From the NCBI RefSeq assembly GCF_014192015.1, contig NZ_JACHXJ010000007.1:1-64000 (forward strand): a DNA stretch of 64,000 bases, given 5' to 3'. This document shows, piece after piece, positions 34,203-43,311 of the stretch. The stretch is from Paenibacillus rhizosphaerae. Lineage in GTDB: Bacteria > Bacillota > Bacilli > Paenibacillales > Paenibacillaceae. The notes under the pieces are model-generated. The model ran no database searches. It was not told the origin of the DNA and saw only the letters and a program-made list of their open reading frames with translations. The number at the start of each line of letters is the position of its first letter. Positions within the stretch are counted from its first letter, which is position 1. The translations under genes and the position numbers were made by a program.

Positions 34203-34556
34203 ATGCCTGTACAGCTGAATGAGTGTCCGGTCGAGGTGGTCATATCCAGTTTAAGCGGAAGATGGAAGATACCGATATACCGGTATTTGTACAAAAACGA
34301 CAAGCCCGTGCGTTACAGCGCATTGCAGCGCCATCTTCCTTCCATTTCCAAGAAGGTACTGACGGAACAGCTCCGCGAGCTGGAGCGTGACGGCATCATT
34401 GAACGGAAAACGTATGCGGAGCCCCGGCCCCGAGTGGAATATGCGCTGACTTCGGCGGGGCAGTCCATGATTGAATTTCTGGATCGGATCAGCGAGTGGG
34501 CAGAGAAGCATATGTATCCACAAAAGAAACTCAGCAAAGCTGACCTGGAATTCTAG
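34203..34556 (+). CDS. HxlR-family winged-helix regulator
   Basis: The ATG follows GGGAGGG. The 117-residue protein has the family layout: N-terminal CPVEVVISSLSGRWKIPIYRYL, recognition region LPSISKKVLTEQLRELERDGIIERK and PRVEYALTSAGQS in the wing. Cys8 sits where YodB/HypR-type members carry their thiol sensor. It diverges by 128 bp from an NADP oxidoreductase gene, the usual HxlR arrangement for electrophile or quinone response. Confidence 0.9.
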   Translation: MPVQLNECPVEVVISSLSGRWKIPIYRYLYKNDKPVRYSALQRHLPSISKKVLTEQLRELERDGIIERKTYAEPRPRVEYALTSAGQSMIEFLDRISEWAEKHMYPQKKLSKADLEF

Positions 34557-34591
34557 TTGATAACTTGTATACAAATATGCCGCCAAATGCC

Positions 34592-34626
34592 AAGAAATCG
34601 CTATGCTAGTAGCAAAGCGATTTCTT
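34592..34626. terminator. Bidirectional terminator between convergent genes
   Basis: AAGAAATCGCT and AGCGATTTCTT form a perfect 11-bp stem between the HxlR gene and the leftward collagen-like gene. Confidence 0.75.
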
Positions 34627-34668
34627 GCGCATATATTACTAATAATCTTGGAGCCGCCGCCAGGTTGT

Positions 34669-35418
34669 TTAGGCCGACGCCAATTTTTCAATCACGATCG
34701 AGGCGCTAGTCGTAGGCGTTCCCCCGCCTATGCTGGCCTGCAGTGTCAGAGCACCCATGTTATCAATGCGGTTCAAAGTCAAGGTGCCTCCTGCCGTTAA
34801 CAGTGCAACGACCTGACCCTGATAAGGGTTGTTGCCTGCACTGGAGCCATAGTTGCTGCAAGGAACCAGCGTGGCTGGCAGCGGTCCGGCGGCATCCGGA
34901 TCGAAGAACAGGCCGAATGCGCTGTCCCCTGGAGTCGGGAACACTTCCCAGCTGATGTTATAGAAACCGGTTTCCAGGATATTGACGGTGGAAGGGCTGG
35001 TAAAGGAAGTGGCCGTTCCGATAATGTCAGAATTGTTAAAGGTGACGGCTCCGCCTTGGCCTCCGGGAGTGGGGGCTGCCGCAATGGTTTGAGCTACCGT
35101 ACTGCACAGGAACGCAAACGACGCGATGCCTCCGGCAGGGCCGGCAGGACCTTGTGCTCCGGCAGGACCTTGTGGACCAGCAGGACCTTGAAGCCCAGGA
35201 AGTCCTTGTGCTCCCGGAAGCCCTTGTGCTCCGGGGAGACCTTGTGCTCCAGGGAGACCTTGCGGGCCGGCGGGACCTTGCGGACCGGCTGGAGCATTTA
35301 CATTAACTTTCGGGGGAGGACAGTTTACCTTTACGACTTTTTTAACGATGCGGTGTTTCTTGTTTCTATGATGGTGAACAATCAGTTTACCTTTGCAGTG
35401 CTTTCTTGAACAGTGCAA
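34669..35418 (-). CDS. Collagen-like, BclA-type exosporium/spore-surface protein
   Basis: The start is a TTG, 7-8 bases after AGGAGGTG. The 249-residue protein has a basic His/Lys/Cys-rich head (1-38), collagen Gly-X-Y repeats (about 43-98; units GPQ GPA GPQ GLP GAQ) and a C-terminal jelly-roll domain (about 100-249) as in BclA trimers. The head lacks a signal peptide, as spore-surface proteins usually do. The promoter side (35419-35768) has only a weak sigma-K-like CATAC box near 35451. It is probably expressed in the mother cell. Confidence 0.82.
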   Translation of the reverse strand: MHCSRKHCKGKLIVHHHRNKKHRIVKKVVKVNCPPPKVNVNAPAGPQGPAGPQGLPGAQGLPGAQGLPGAQGLPGLQGPAGPQGPAGAQGPAGPAGGIASFAFLCSTVAQTIAAAPTPGGQGGAVTFNNSDIIGTATSFTSPSTVNILETGFYNISWEVFPTPGDSAFGLFFDPDAAGPLPATLVPCSNYGSSAGNNPYQGQVVALLTAGGTLTLNRIDNMGALTLQASIGGGTPTTSASIVIEKLASA

Positions 35419-35768
35419 TGATATACACCTCCTGTCGATTTGTCTACAGAGTATGGGTTTGCTTCACATTTGGCATGGACTGATAACTATCATCTGCTAG
35501 ACTAACGGCTATATTTCGAGAAAACAGGCTTCTGCGGGGGTGTTCCTGGGACAAGCGGTTTGCATGCCAATATCTGGCCAATACATAGGCATACAATGAT
35601 AGACCGTTTCCGTATTCGATATTTTTAGAAGGCGATGTCTTTCTGACAAATCCGTAAAAACGATAGATAGCTTAGACAGAGAACATAAACTAGGAGTAGT
35701 TGCCTGCGCAGCACAGTACTTGTCCGGACATTGGTAGCAGTGCTATTCAAGGGAAGGGGGGGAGAGTA

Positions 35769-36236
35769 ATGGTCGAGTATAAAAGAGTGTATATTTTCTC
35801 CGGGTTCATCGGGTGCCTTCTATTCGCGATCATCAGCTTTTACTGGGCAGGCGGAGGCATGATTGGCGTAAATACATTAGGTGGGTTCATTTATGACCAA
35901 GCTGTTGAAAGGGAAGCTTCGTTCATAGCCATGGTCTGGTTTACCGGATTCGTAAAATTAGGCGGCGGCTTATTTTTGCTGCTTCTTCTGAAACGATGGT
36001 CCACCATGACGAATCGGATATTATATTTCCTAGCTATACTAGCGGGAATCGCTCTATTCCTTTACGGCCTGGCCAACGTGATTTCTCTTGTTTTTGCCGG
36101 TATGGGGCTGCTGTCCCTGCAGATTGACGATTTTGCGCTCAGGTGGAGGCTCTTTTTTTGGGAGCCATTTTGGATGCTGGGAGGAGCGTTGTTTATCCTT
36201 GCTGCATTCAAGTTTAATAGAGAAGTCAAATCATGA
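35769..36236 (+). CDS. DUF3995-type small membrane protein
   Basis: GGGGGGAG precedes ATG 35769; a longer in-frame reading lacks a ribosome site. The 155-residue protein has four hydrophobic segments, with SFYWAGGGMIGVNTLGG after the first and a terminal FWEPFWMLGGALFILAAFKF. This matches DUF3995 proteins as I know them, whose function is unknown. The 350 bp upstream, 35419-35768, hold no further gene. Confidence 0.72.
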   Translation: MVEYKRVYIFSGFIGCLLFAIISFYWAGGGMIGVNTLGGFIYDQAVEREASFIAMVWFTGFVKLGGGLFLLLLLKRWSTMTNRILYFLAILAGIALFLYGLANVISLVFAGMGLLSLQIDDFALRWRLFFWEPFWMLGGALFILAAFKFNREVKS

Positions 36237-36377
36237 TCCTTTTGTTCAGCGGTCAACTTCTCATCGTTGGTCACCCTAATCATTTCTGAAATTTCATGGA
36301 AAAATTTGATGGTATATGCTGCGTTTGATTTCATGCTAAACTCAATCGGATTCACTATACGATGGGAGAAGTTTAGG

Positions 36378-36722
36378 ATGGCATGGTATCTGCAAGCTTT
36401 AAAGAATTACACGGGATTTCAAGGGAGGGCGTCCAAAAAAGAATATTGGATGTTCATGCTGTATGAAGGGTTGATCTACCTCATGCTTTCCGTCGTCGAG
36501 GAAATCGCGGGGCTGTCTTACATATTATCCGGGATCTATTTCGCAGTCACCTTCCTGCCGGCTTTAGCGGTTGCATGCCGCAGACTTCACGATACGGGAA
36601 GAAGCGGCTGGTGGAACTTGATCGTCCTTGTGCCGGTCGTGGGCATCATTATTTTTATTGTGCAAACTTGTCAGGCAAGTCAGGAGACGGATAACCCATT
36701 TGGCTCCAAACCCGTGATGTGA
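36378..36722 (+). CDS. DUF805 inner-membrane protein
   Basis: The start at ATG 36378 gives MAWYLQALKNYTGFQGRASKKEYWMF, the classic DUF805 opening; codons before it are rejected. Three to four membrane segments follow, with VACRRLHDTGRSGWW, the family's RRLHDTGRSGWW motif, and a short end NPFGSKP. The function is unknown; members in enterobacteria are YhaH/YhaI. The 114-residue length is normal. Confidence 0.88.
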   Translation: MAWYLQALKNYTGFQGRASKKEYWMFMLYEGLIYLMLSVVEEIAGLSYILSGIYFAVTFLPALAVACRRLHDTGRSGWWNLIVLVPVVGIIIFIVQTCQASQETDNPFGSKPVM

Positions 36723-36765
36723 TTTTTGGAAGGCGGGCGGGACATAAGGTTGAAATCACAAGAGG

Positions 36766-36800
36766 AAGGCTGCCGGCCGTTTGGACCGGGAGCCTTTTTT
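36766..36800 (+). terminator. Terminator after the DUF805 gene
   Basis: AAGGCTGCCGG pairs with CCGGGAGCCTT with a bulge and T6 follows. The stretch 36801-37170 contains no gene, only the cre-like site. Confidence 0.75.
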
Positions 36801-37093
36801 GCTTGTCGGCATTCTTCATCACCAAGACATGTGCATTTTGATGGAAAGCCTGTATGGTCGGGCGCAGCAGATTCGGAATGATTAAGGCAAAGGATCCTGT
36901 TCGCAAGGGCTTTGCCGCTCGGTTGGTCAATTTTGATATGCCGCCCGTATCCCGCCGGATCACTCAAAAATGACACATTGTTCGCTTGTCCAAGCCGCTT
37001 GTCATCAGGCCGCAGGCACCTTGTTACCGGGGGTTAGGGCCAGCAACCAAAATGACATATTTACGAGTACTGCTCCCTGGGCTATCGTAAAAA

Positions 37094-37107
37094 TGTAAGC
37101 GTTAGCA
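37094..37107 (+). promoter_or_regulatory. CcpA cre-like catabolite-response site
   Basis: TGTAAGCGTTAGCA matches the consensus TGWAANCGNTNWCA at every position but one. It lies 64 bp before the first gene of ABC system 2, where CcpA would repress transcription when glucose is present. Confidence 0.6.
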
Positions 37108-37170
37108 CACCTGACATACGGTGGTAACGATGGGTGGAGCACAAACCATTTATCAGGAAGGGGTGATCCT

Positions 37171-38136
37171 ATGCAGGAAACCAATACGGCGTTTGCCGGC
37201 CGCCCGGCGGTCATGCCGACAAAGAGAAAAGGCAAAGGTTTATGGAAGCGCATTATGATGAACTGGGAGCTGTACCTGTTTATTGCGCCGGCCTTTTTCT
37301 ACTTTCTTATTTTCTGTTACGGGCCGATGTACGGCATCCAGATCGCGTTCAAGAACTTCATTCCGACAAAAGGAATCACGGGAAGCCCGTGGGTTGGTTT
37401 CGACCACTTCGTCCGCTTCTTTCATTCCTACTACTTTTGGGATCTGCTCTGGAACACGCTGAGCATCAGCTTGTACTCGCTGGCCATCGGGTTTCCGATC
37501 CCGATCATTCTGGCGCTGGCCTTCAACGAGGTCCGGAACGGCTTCTTCAAGAAGCTGTCCCAGACGGTCACGTACGCACCGCACTTTATTTCCATGGTCG
37601 TCATGGCGGGGATGATTATCACGTTCCTCTCGCCGTCGACGGGGATCGTCACCCACATGATCGAGGGGCTGGGCCTGAAATCACCAGACTTCCTCACCGA
37701 CCCGCGCTGGTTTAAGACGATGTACGTCTTCTCGGACGTGTGGCAGAGCGCAGGCTGGGGCACGATCATCTATCTCGCCGCGCTCTCGGGCGTCGATCCG
37801 GGGCTGCATGAGGCGGCGATTATCGACGGGGCTTCGCGCTTCCAGCGCGTACGGCACATTAACATCCCGGTGCTGGTGCCGACGATGACCATCCTGCTCA
37901 TCCTGAATATGGGCAGCCTGCTCGGGGTCGGCTTTGAGAAAATCCTACTGCTGCAAAACCCGCTCAACATGAGCTCGTCGGACGTCATTTCCACCTTCGT
38001 CTACCGCTCGGGTCTGGTGGATGCGCAGTACAGCTTCTCGACCGCCATCGGCCTGTTCAACTCGGTCATCAATGCGGTATTGCTCATCGTCGTCAATCAG
38101 GTCGTCCGCCGTACGAGCGAGAACAGTTTGTGGTAG
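37171..38136 (+). CDS. ABC sugar permease 1 of system 2, LplB-type
   Basis: The 321-residue protein has six helices, the opening LFIAPAFFYFLIFCYGPMYG and the EAA loop EAAIIDGASRFQRVRHINIP. It strongly resembles the permease at 25148, so the two systems are paralogous. Here the permeases precede the binding protein, the reverse of system 1. A cre-like site lies upstream. The system is the nearest importer to the glycosidase cluster at 43.3-58.3 kb. Confidence 0.92.
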   Translation: MQETNTAFAGRPAVMPTKRKGKGLWKRIMMNWELYLFIAPAFFYFLIFCYGPMYGIQIAFKNFIPTKGITGSPWVGFDHFVRFFHSYYFWDLLWNTLSISLYSLAIGFPIPIILALAFNEVRNGFFKKLSQTVTYAPHFISMVVMAGMIITFLSPSTGIVTHMIEGLGLKSPDFLTDPRWFKTMYVFSDVWQSAGWGTIIYLAALSGVDPGLHEAAIIDGASRFQRVRHINIPVLVPTMTILLILNMGSLLGVGFEKILLLQNPLNMSSSDVISTFVYRSGLVDAQYSFSTAIGLFNSVINAVLLIVVNQVVRRTSENSLW

Positions 38137-38151
38137 AGAGGAGGGGCTTCG

Positions 38152-39060
38152 ATGTTATCCGGAGTCAGAGAAACCCGGCGGGATAAAGTCTTTCTCGCCT
38201 TCAATTACCTGTATGTGTTTCTGGCGTTTCTAATCGTGTTCTACCCGCTGGTGTACATGGTCAGCGCCTCCATCAGTGATCCGAAAGCGGTCGGGTCCGG
38301 GGAGATGTGGCTGTGGCCGAAGGGTATTACGTTTGACGGCTACAAGCGGGTGTTCGAGAACACGAGCATCTGGACGGGGTACGGCAACACGATTCTGTAC
38401 ACCGTGGTCGGAACCGCGATTAACCTGCTCGTCACGCTGCCGGCGGCGTATGCGCTGAGCCGCAAAGACTTTGTCGGCCGCAACTTCTTTATGGGCATGT
38501 TCATGGTCACGATGTTCTTCGGCGGCGGCCTGGTGCCGACGTACCTCCTGGTGAAGCAGCTGGGCATGGTCAACACGATGTGGGCGATCGTCATTCCGTC
38601 GGCCGCGTCGATCTGGAACATCATCGTCTCGCGGACGTTTTTCCAGAGCTCGATTCCGAAGGAGCTGCAGGAAGCGGCGCAGATCGACGGATGTACGAAC
38701 ATGCGGCTGTTCGTGAAGATCATCCTGCCGCTGTCGATGCCGATCATCGCGGTGATGGCCCTGTTCTACGGGGTGGGCAACTGGAACAGCTACTTCTCGG
38801 CGCTCATTTACCTGAACGACTCGGCGAAATACCCGCTGCAGCTGGTGCTGCGCCAGATTCTGGTGCTGCAGGAGATGGCGGCGCAGGGCGGAGGGGCGAT
38901 CGACGCCTCCACGGCGGCCGCGATGAACAACAAGGCGGAAATTGCCGCCCTGGTGAAGTATTCCGTGATTATCGTCGCCACCATTCCGGTCATCGTGATT
39001 TATCCATTTCTCCAGCGTTACTTTGTGCAAGGTGTTATGATTGGTTCCGTAAAGGGCTGA
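38152..39060 (+). CDS. ABC sugar permease 2 of system 2, LplC/YtcP-type
   Basis: GAGGAGGG precedes the ATG, 15 bp after the previous gene. The 302-residue protein has MFFGGGLVPTYLLVKQLGMVNT, the EAA loop EAAQIDGCTNMRLFVKIILP and the end FVQGVMIGSVKG. It forms the channel with the LplB-type partner. An ATPase of the MsmX kind must be supplied from elsewhere. Confidence 0.92.
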   Translation: MLSGVRETRRDKVFLAFNYLYVFLAFLIVFYPLVYMVSASISDPKAVGSGEMWLWPKGITFDGYKRVFENTSIWTGYGNTILYTVVGTAINLLVTLPAAYALSRKDFVGRNFFMGMFMVTMFFGGGLVPTYLLVKQLGMVNTMWAIVIPSAASIWNIIVSRTFFQSSIPKELQEAAQIDGCTNMRLFVKIILPLSMPIIAVMALFYGVGNWNSYFSALIYLNDSAKYPLQLVLRQILVLQEMAAQGGGAIDASTAAAMNNKAEIAALVKYSVIIVATIPVIVIYPFLQRYFVQGVMIGSVKG

Positions 39061-39111
39061 TCCTGCCTGCCTAGAATCGACATCAAGTCAATAAGGGGAG
39101 TTTGTAAAAAC

Positions 39112-40725
39112 ATGAAAAAGCTAAAGCTTCGCAAGGCGTCATCCATTCTGCTCTGCCTCACCGTATCCGCCAGCCTGCTGGCAGCCTGCGGCGCAAACGG
39201 CGACGGGGATTCCTCCTCGGCTGCCGGATCTGCGGCCGAAGGGGTTAAAAAAGAAGGCTTTCCGATCGTGGACAAGCCGCTCACGCTGAAAGTGATGTCC
39301 CAGGACGCGGGCGTCGCCGACTGGAACAAGATGCCCGTGCTGCAAGAGATGGAGAAACTGACGGGCATCCATCTGGAGTACCAGCTTTCGCCGATCGACA
39401 GCTTTGAGACGAAAAAGAACCTCGTATTCGCGAGCGGCGATTTGCCAGACGTATTCTATGCGGCGGACTTGAAGCCGGCGGAGCAGGTGACATACGGCAG
39501 CCAGGGCGTTCTGATCCCGCTTGAAAAATACATCGACGAAGGCTATGCCCCGAACATCAAGAAAATTTTCGACGAGCATCCGGACATCCGCAAGTCGTTT
39601 ACGACGCCTGACGGGCATATCTATGCGCTCCCGAACATCGATTTGTCGGCGGTATGGTACCGCAGCCCGATGTGGTATAACGGCAAGTTCCTGAAGGCGC
39701 TGAACGTAACCGAGCTGCCGAAGACGACCGACGAGCTGTACACGCTGCTGAAACGCTTTAAGGACGAAGACCCGAACGGCAACGGCAAGAAGGACGAAAT
39801 CCCGCTGACCTCGGTCAAGCTGGACGACCTGCGCATGTATTTCCTCGGCTTCTGGGGCATCTATGACGAAGTGATCTACGCCGACAAGGACGGCAAAGTG
39901 CACTATACGCCGCAGGAAGAGGGCTATAAGGGCTACCTGACCTTCATGAATAAACTGTGGAAGGAAGACCTGCTGGACCACGAGACGTTCTCGCAGACGC
40001 CGGATCAGAAGAAGGCCAAGGGGCAAAACAACCAGATCGGCGTGTTTAACGACTATTTCCCTTATTTCACGCTGGGCGGCGAGCCAAGCTCGGACAACCC
40101 GCTTATGACGCCGGTCGCGAGCGAAATTCCGGGAACGCCGGTTTACGGCAAGCACCCGGGCATTTCGGCCAACGGCACGTTTGCGATTACGAGCAAGGAC
40201 CCGAATCCGGAAGCGACAATGCGCTGGATCGATTACCAGTACAGCTATGACGGCGCGACGCTGTTCAGTCAAGGGCCGGAGAATACGCTGTGGAAATACA
40301 AAGATAAAGAAACTCATGAGAAAGAATGGCTGCCGGTACCGGGCGGCGGCGACCGCGAGGAATACCGCGGCACGCTGACGCCGAACTACGGCATTCTCGC
40401 ACCGGGCATGAATTCCGCGGAATTGACCAAAGGGCTGAAGAGCGACTTCGACCGTTTCATCGATGAAGAGAACGCGGCAAAGCTGACGCCGATCGGCAAA
40501 ACGCCGTTCCCGAACGTCTATCTGACCAATGAAGAGCAGACGGAAGCGACGGCGCTGCTGTCCGACCTGAACACCTATGTTCAGCAGATGGAAGCGAAGT
40601 TCGTGACCGGCCAGGAGCCGCTCGCCAACTGGGACAAATATGTCGCACAAATCAAAAAAATGGGAGGCGACCGGATCGCCGAGCTGTACCAGGGCGCTTA
40701 CGACCGCTGGAACACGGGCAAGTAA
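39112..40725 (+). CDS. Extracellular sugar-binding lipoprotein of ABC system 2
   Basis: The signal ends in lipobox LLAAC with Cys26. The 537-residue protein is a long LplA-type binding protein, with LVFASGDLPDVFYA, TPDGHIYALPNID and DEDPNGNGKKDEIPLT, the last a Ca-loop-like stretch. Its size suits large oligosaccharides. By position it may deliver the glycan processed by the downstream enzymes, in the way the pneumococcal NgtS lipoprotein feeds N-glycan degradation. That is inference; binding has not been shown. Confidence 0.9.
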   Translation: MKKLKLRKASSILLCLTVSASLLAACGANGDGDSSSAAGSAAEGVKKEGFPIVDKPLTLKVMSQDAGVADWNKMPVLQEMEKLTGIHLEYQLSPIDSFETKKNLVFASGDLPDVFYAADLKPAEQVTYGSQGVLIPLEKYIDEGYAPNIKKIFDEHPDIRKSFTTPDGHIYALPNIDLSAVWYRSPMWYNGKFLKALNVTELPKTTDELYTLLKRFKDEDPNGNGKKDEIPLTSVKLDDLRMYFLGFWGIYDEVIYADKDGKVHYTPQEEGYKGYLTFMNKLWKEDLLDHETFSQTPDQKKAKGQNNQIGVFNDYFPYFTLGGEPSSDNPLMTPVASEIPGTPVYGKHPGISANGTFAITSKDPNPEATMRWIDYQYSYDGATLFSQGPENTLWKYKDKETHEKEWLPVPGGGDREEYRGTLTPNYGILAPGMNSAELTKGLKSDFDRFIDEENAAKLTPIGKTPFPNVYLTNEEQTEATALLSDLNTYVQQMEAKFVTGQEPLANWDKYVAQIKKMGGDRIAELYQGAYDRWNTGK

Positions 40726-40744
40726 CCGGTTTACCCGAAAAGCA

Positions 40745-40798
40745 AATAGCCAACATCGCCCTGCCGCCGCAAGCGGCAGGGGAGTTGGCTATTGCTTT
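40745..40798 (+). terminator. Terminator of ABC operon 2
   Basis: AATAGCCAAC...CCTGCCGC pairs with GCGGCAGG...GTTGGCTATT, and a short T-rich tail follows. Confidence 0.8.
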
Positions 40799-40824
40799 AA
40801 GAAGAAGCGGGGACGGGCGCAGCC

Positions 40825-43128
40825 TCATTCGTCGTCCGGATCGGAAGAAGCGGGAGGCTGGCCGGTTTCAGAGAACAGCTTCCGGTACTGCCCCGGCGTA
40901 TAACCGGTTTCCTTCTTGAACTTCCGCGTGAAGTTCGGGGTGTCCTGATAGCCGACCCGCAGAATGATGTCCTTGAGCGGATCGCTGGTCGTCCGCAGCT
41001 GATGGATCACCTCTTCGAGGCGCTTCTGCCAGACGTACTGAATGAAGTTCAGGCCCATCTTTTCCTTGAACGAGCGGCTGACATGGGACGGCGAGATGTC
41101 GAATTCAAAGGCGACGCTCTCCAGGCTCAGCGTATGGTCGGTGTAATGCCCGTCGATGTAAGCGACGATCCGGTCGATCATCGACTGCTCTTCCTTCTGG
41201 TTATTCCGCTCGACCTGGCTGCAGATCCGGGAAGCCAGGCTGAGCAGGCCGCGTTCGACTTCGTCGAGCGAGCTGCTGTACACCATGCCCGGAGGCACGT
41301 CCTGCAGCACGCTGTGGATCCCGAGCTCGGAGGCGGTTTTCAGAATCGTGTTGAGCAGGTCGAAGCAGACGCAGCGCTTCAGCATCGCCGATACCTCGGC
41401 CGCGTGCAGCTCCTGCACTGACGAGGTAACAATTTGGGCGGCAACGTCGTAGCTGCCCTGCTTCAAGCTCTGGGACAGCTTCATCAGCGTGTTGTTCGGT
41501 ACCCAGGCCGTATGGTCCGGCGTGTAGGACAGCTTTTCGAAATACGTGACGCTGCCCTGCCCGGTGGTCGCCCGCAGCTCGAAAGCCGAGCAGGCTTCGA
41601 TGAAGGACTGGTTCAGCTGGTCCGGGCTCAGATAGCTGGTGCCGACGCCGATCATCGGAATAACGTCGAAGGATTCAAGCAGACAGCCGCGGACCGCCTC
41701 GACGATCTGATGCATCCGATTGAACTCTTCGTCGCCTTCCTCCGGATCGTAGCAGATGATGAGCCCCAGCTGATCCAGCTGCGGAAGCTCCACGCCATAG
41801 CCGAGGGCGGCCAGCTCAGGGAACTCGATCTGGGTCAGCAGCCGGATCATTTCGGTGCGGTCCTGCCGGTCGCTTTTCTCCTGTCCGGCCGGCTCCGACC
41901 CGATGACCATCACAAAGTACCGCGACCGGTCAAAATGAAGGTCGAACGCCTCCCGCAGCTCCGGCGACAGGCTCTGGGCGCTGCCGTACTTGAGGAGCAT
42001 CGACAGAAAGTGGTTGCGGGCGAACGGCTCCTGCAAATCGATCCGCGAGCTGTATTCCTGCAGCGCGGTGCGGATCCGGTCCAGCTCGTTGCCGGACGGC
42101 GCCGTACCGCTCTGCGGCCGCTTGGCCGGGGAGTTGGTGGAGGCAAACTCCACGAGCATCGAGATCGGCTGGTACTGCATGCGGGCCAGGAGCAGCGCGA
42201 TGGCCGCGCCCACAAGCACGACAATGATGAACAGCATGATGATAAAGCTCCGCACGTGCAGGACACTGCTGAAAAATTGCGAGCTCGGCATGGCGGTAAC
42301 GTAAGTCCAGCCGTTATTGTCCGATTTGACGGAAACGATGGAATGCGCCTTGCCGTTAATGATCCGTTCATGAATGCCCGGGGACAGATTGATCAGCGAC
42401 TTGGCCTCGCTTCCGGTGAGCGCTTCGCCTTGACGATTGTCCACCAGAATACGGCCATCATTGTCGAGAATATACGTCAGCCCCTGGTAGCTGCCGAGAA
42501 TGGAGTCGATCAGGCTGGTAAGCTCGGATTCCCGAATCAAATACATGACCGTTCCGTGCGGCGTCGGACTGTTGGGCGTAATCGGAATCAGGTACGCGAG
42601 CATCGTTTCTTTTAGACCGGAAGTGTTGCTGACCGTATCGGCGGGACGCATCTCCGGATATTGGGCCTCATTGAGATCCTTGAACATCCGGCTCTTGTCC
42701 CAGTTCTGGAAGCTGAACTTTTTGGCGAATACATCAAAATTGTACAGGCCGTTGCTGGAATAGATTTTCTCATCCTTATGAAAATAGAGGAGAATTTCAC
42801 CGATGATCGAACTGGTTGCCTTATATTGATCCAGTGCCTGAATGGCGTCTCCACCCGTCAGCGGGTCATGGACCCGGTATTTCGTCAGTCTCTCGTCGTA
42901 GGAGACGCGGGAAGCGATTTCGCTAAGCTCCTTCATACGCCCGTCAATGATCACTTTGGTCTGGGTCAGCTGATCCAGCCGGGAGTGCTCGATTTCGGAG
43001 CGAAGGTTGGTCACAGCGTTTTCATAAATAAAGATCGTCATGAGGATCAAGGGAATCAACAAGATAAACAAATAGGACCAGATATATTTCAAAAACAGCT
43101 TGGACTTGAAGTAATTTTTCTTCAACAA
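40825..43128 (-). CDS. Membrane-anchored AraC-family sensor-regulator
   Basis: The start is TTG at 43128 (or the adjacent TTG 43125) after GGGAGG. The 767-residue protein has a first membrane helix (about 13-33), an extracellular sensor of about 250 residues resembling Cache domains (GLTYILDNDGRILVDN, SVKSDNNGWTYVTAMP), and a second helix (about 285-305). A cytoplasmic linker and an AraC double helix-turn-helix (about 660-755, ending GYQDTPNFTRKFKKETGYTPGQYR) follow. This one-piece design senses an external sugar and controls transport genes. It converges on ABC operon 2 and diverges from the glycosidase cluster, so it probably regulates one or both. Confidence 0.9.
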   Translation of the reverse strand: MLKKNYFKSKLFLKYIWSYLFILLIPLILMTIFIYENAVTNLRSEIEHSRLDQLTQTKVIIDGRMKELSEIASRVSYDERLTKYRVHDPLTGGDAIQALDQYKATSSIIGEILLYFHKDEKIYSSNGLYNFDVFAKKFSFQNWDKSRMFKDLNEAQYPEMRPADTVSNTSGLKETMLAYLIPITPNSPTPHGTVMYLIRESELTSLIDSILGSYQGLTYILDNDGRILVDNRQGEALTGSEAKSLINLSPGIHERIINGKAHSIVSVKSDNNGWTYVTAMPSSQFFSSVLHVRSFIIMLFIIVVLVGAAIALLLARMQYQPISMLVEFASTNSPAKRPQSGTAPSGNELDRIRTALQEYSSRIDLQEPFARNHFLSMLLKYGSAQSLSPELREAFDLHFDRSRYFVMVIGSEPAGQEKSDRQDRTEMIRLLTQIEFPELAALGYGVELPQLDQLGLIICYDPEEGDEEFNRMHQIVEAVRGCLLESFDVIPMIGVGTSYLSPDQLNQSFIEACSAFELRATTGQGSVTYFEKLSYTPDHTAWVPNNTLMKLSQSLKQGSYDVAAQIVTSSVQELHAAEVSAMLKRCVCFDLLNTILKTASELGIHSVLQDVPPGMVYSSSLDEVERGLLSLASRICSQVERNNQKEEQSMIDRIVAYIDGHYTDHTLSLESVAFEFDISPSHVSRSFKEKMGLNFIQYVWQKRLEEVIHQLRTTSDPLKDIILRVGYQDTPNFTRKFKKETGYTPGQYRKLFSETGQPPASSDPDDE

Positions 43129-43311
43129 TTCTGCCTCCCGTTAACCGTAATGCGTCTGATCATGTTCCATGATACCAATATTTCGGGCTTTTGGACATAG
43201 AGAGAAAAGCGAACGAAGTCGAATCATGGAGAATTTTGTTGGTGAGAAGGCGCGGCTTAGCGGCAGGCAGCTCAATCCATGATAAAAATCCTAATCAACG
43301 GAGGGTGTACG

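Noticed and set aside
36680..36976. 98-codon minus-strand frame in the 36.8-37.1 kb gap
   Set aside because: It overlaps the DUF805 gene end and terminator and has no domain or ribosome site.
39139..40650. 503-codon open frame on the minus strand
   Set aside because: It is antisense to the binding-protein gene, Arg/Val-rich, without a domain or ribosome site; it is a GC-codon shadow.
41434..42615. 393-codon plus-strand frame
   Set aside because: Antisense to the AraC sensor gene, without ribosome site or domain.
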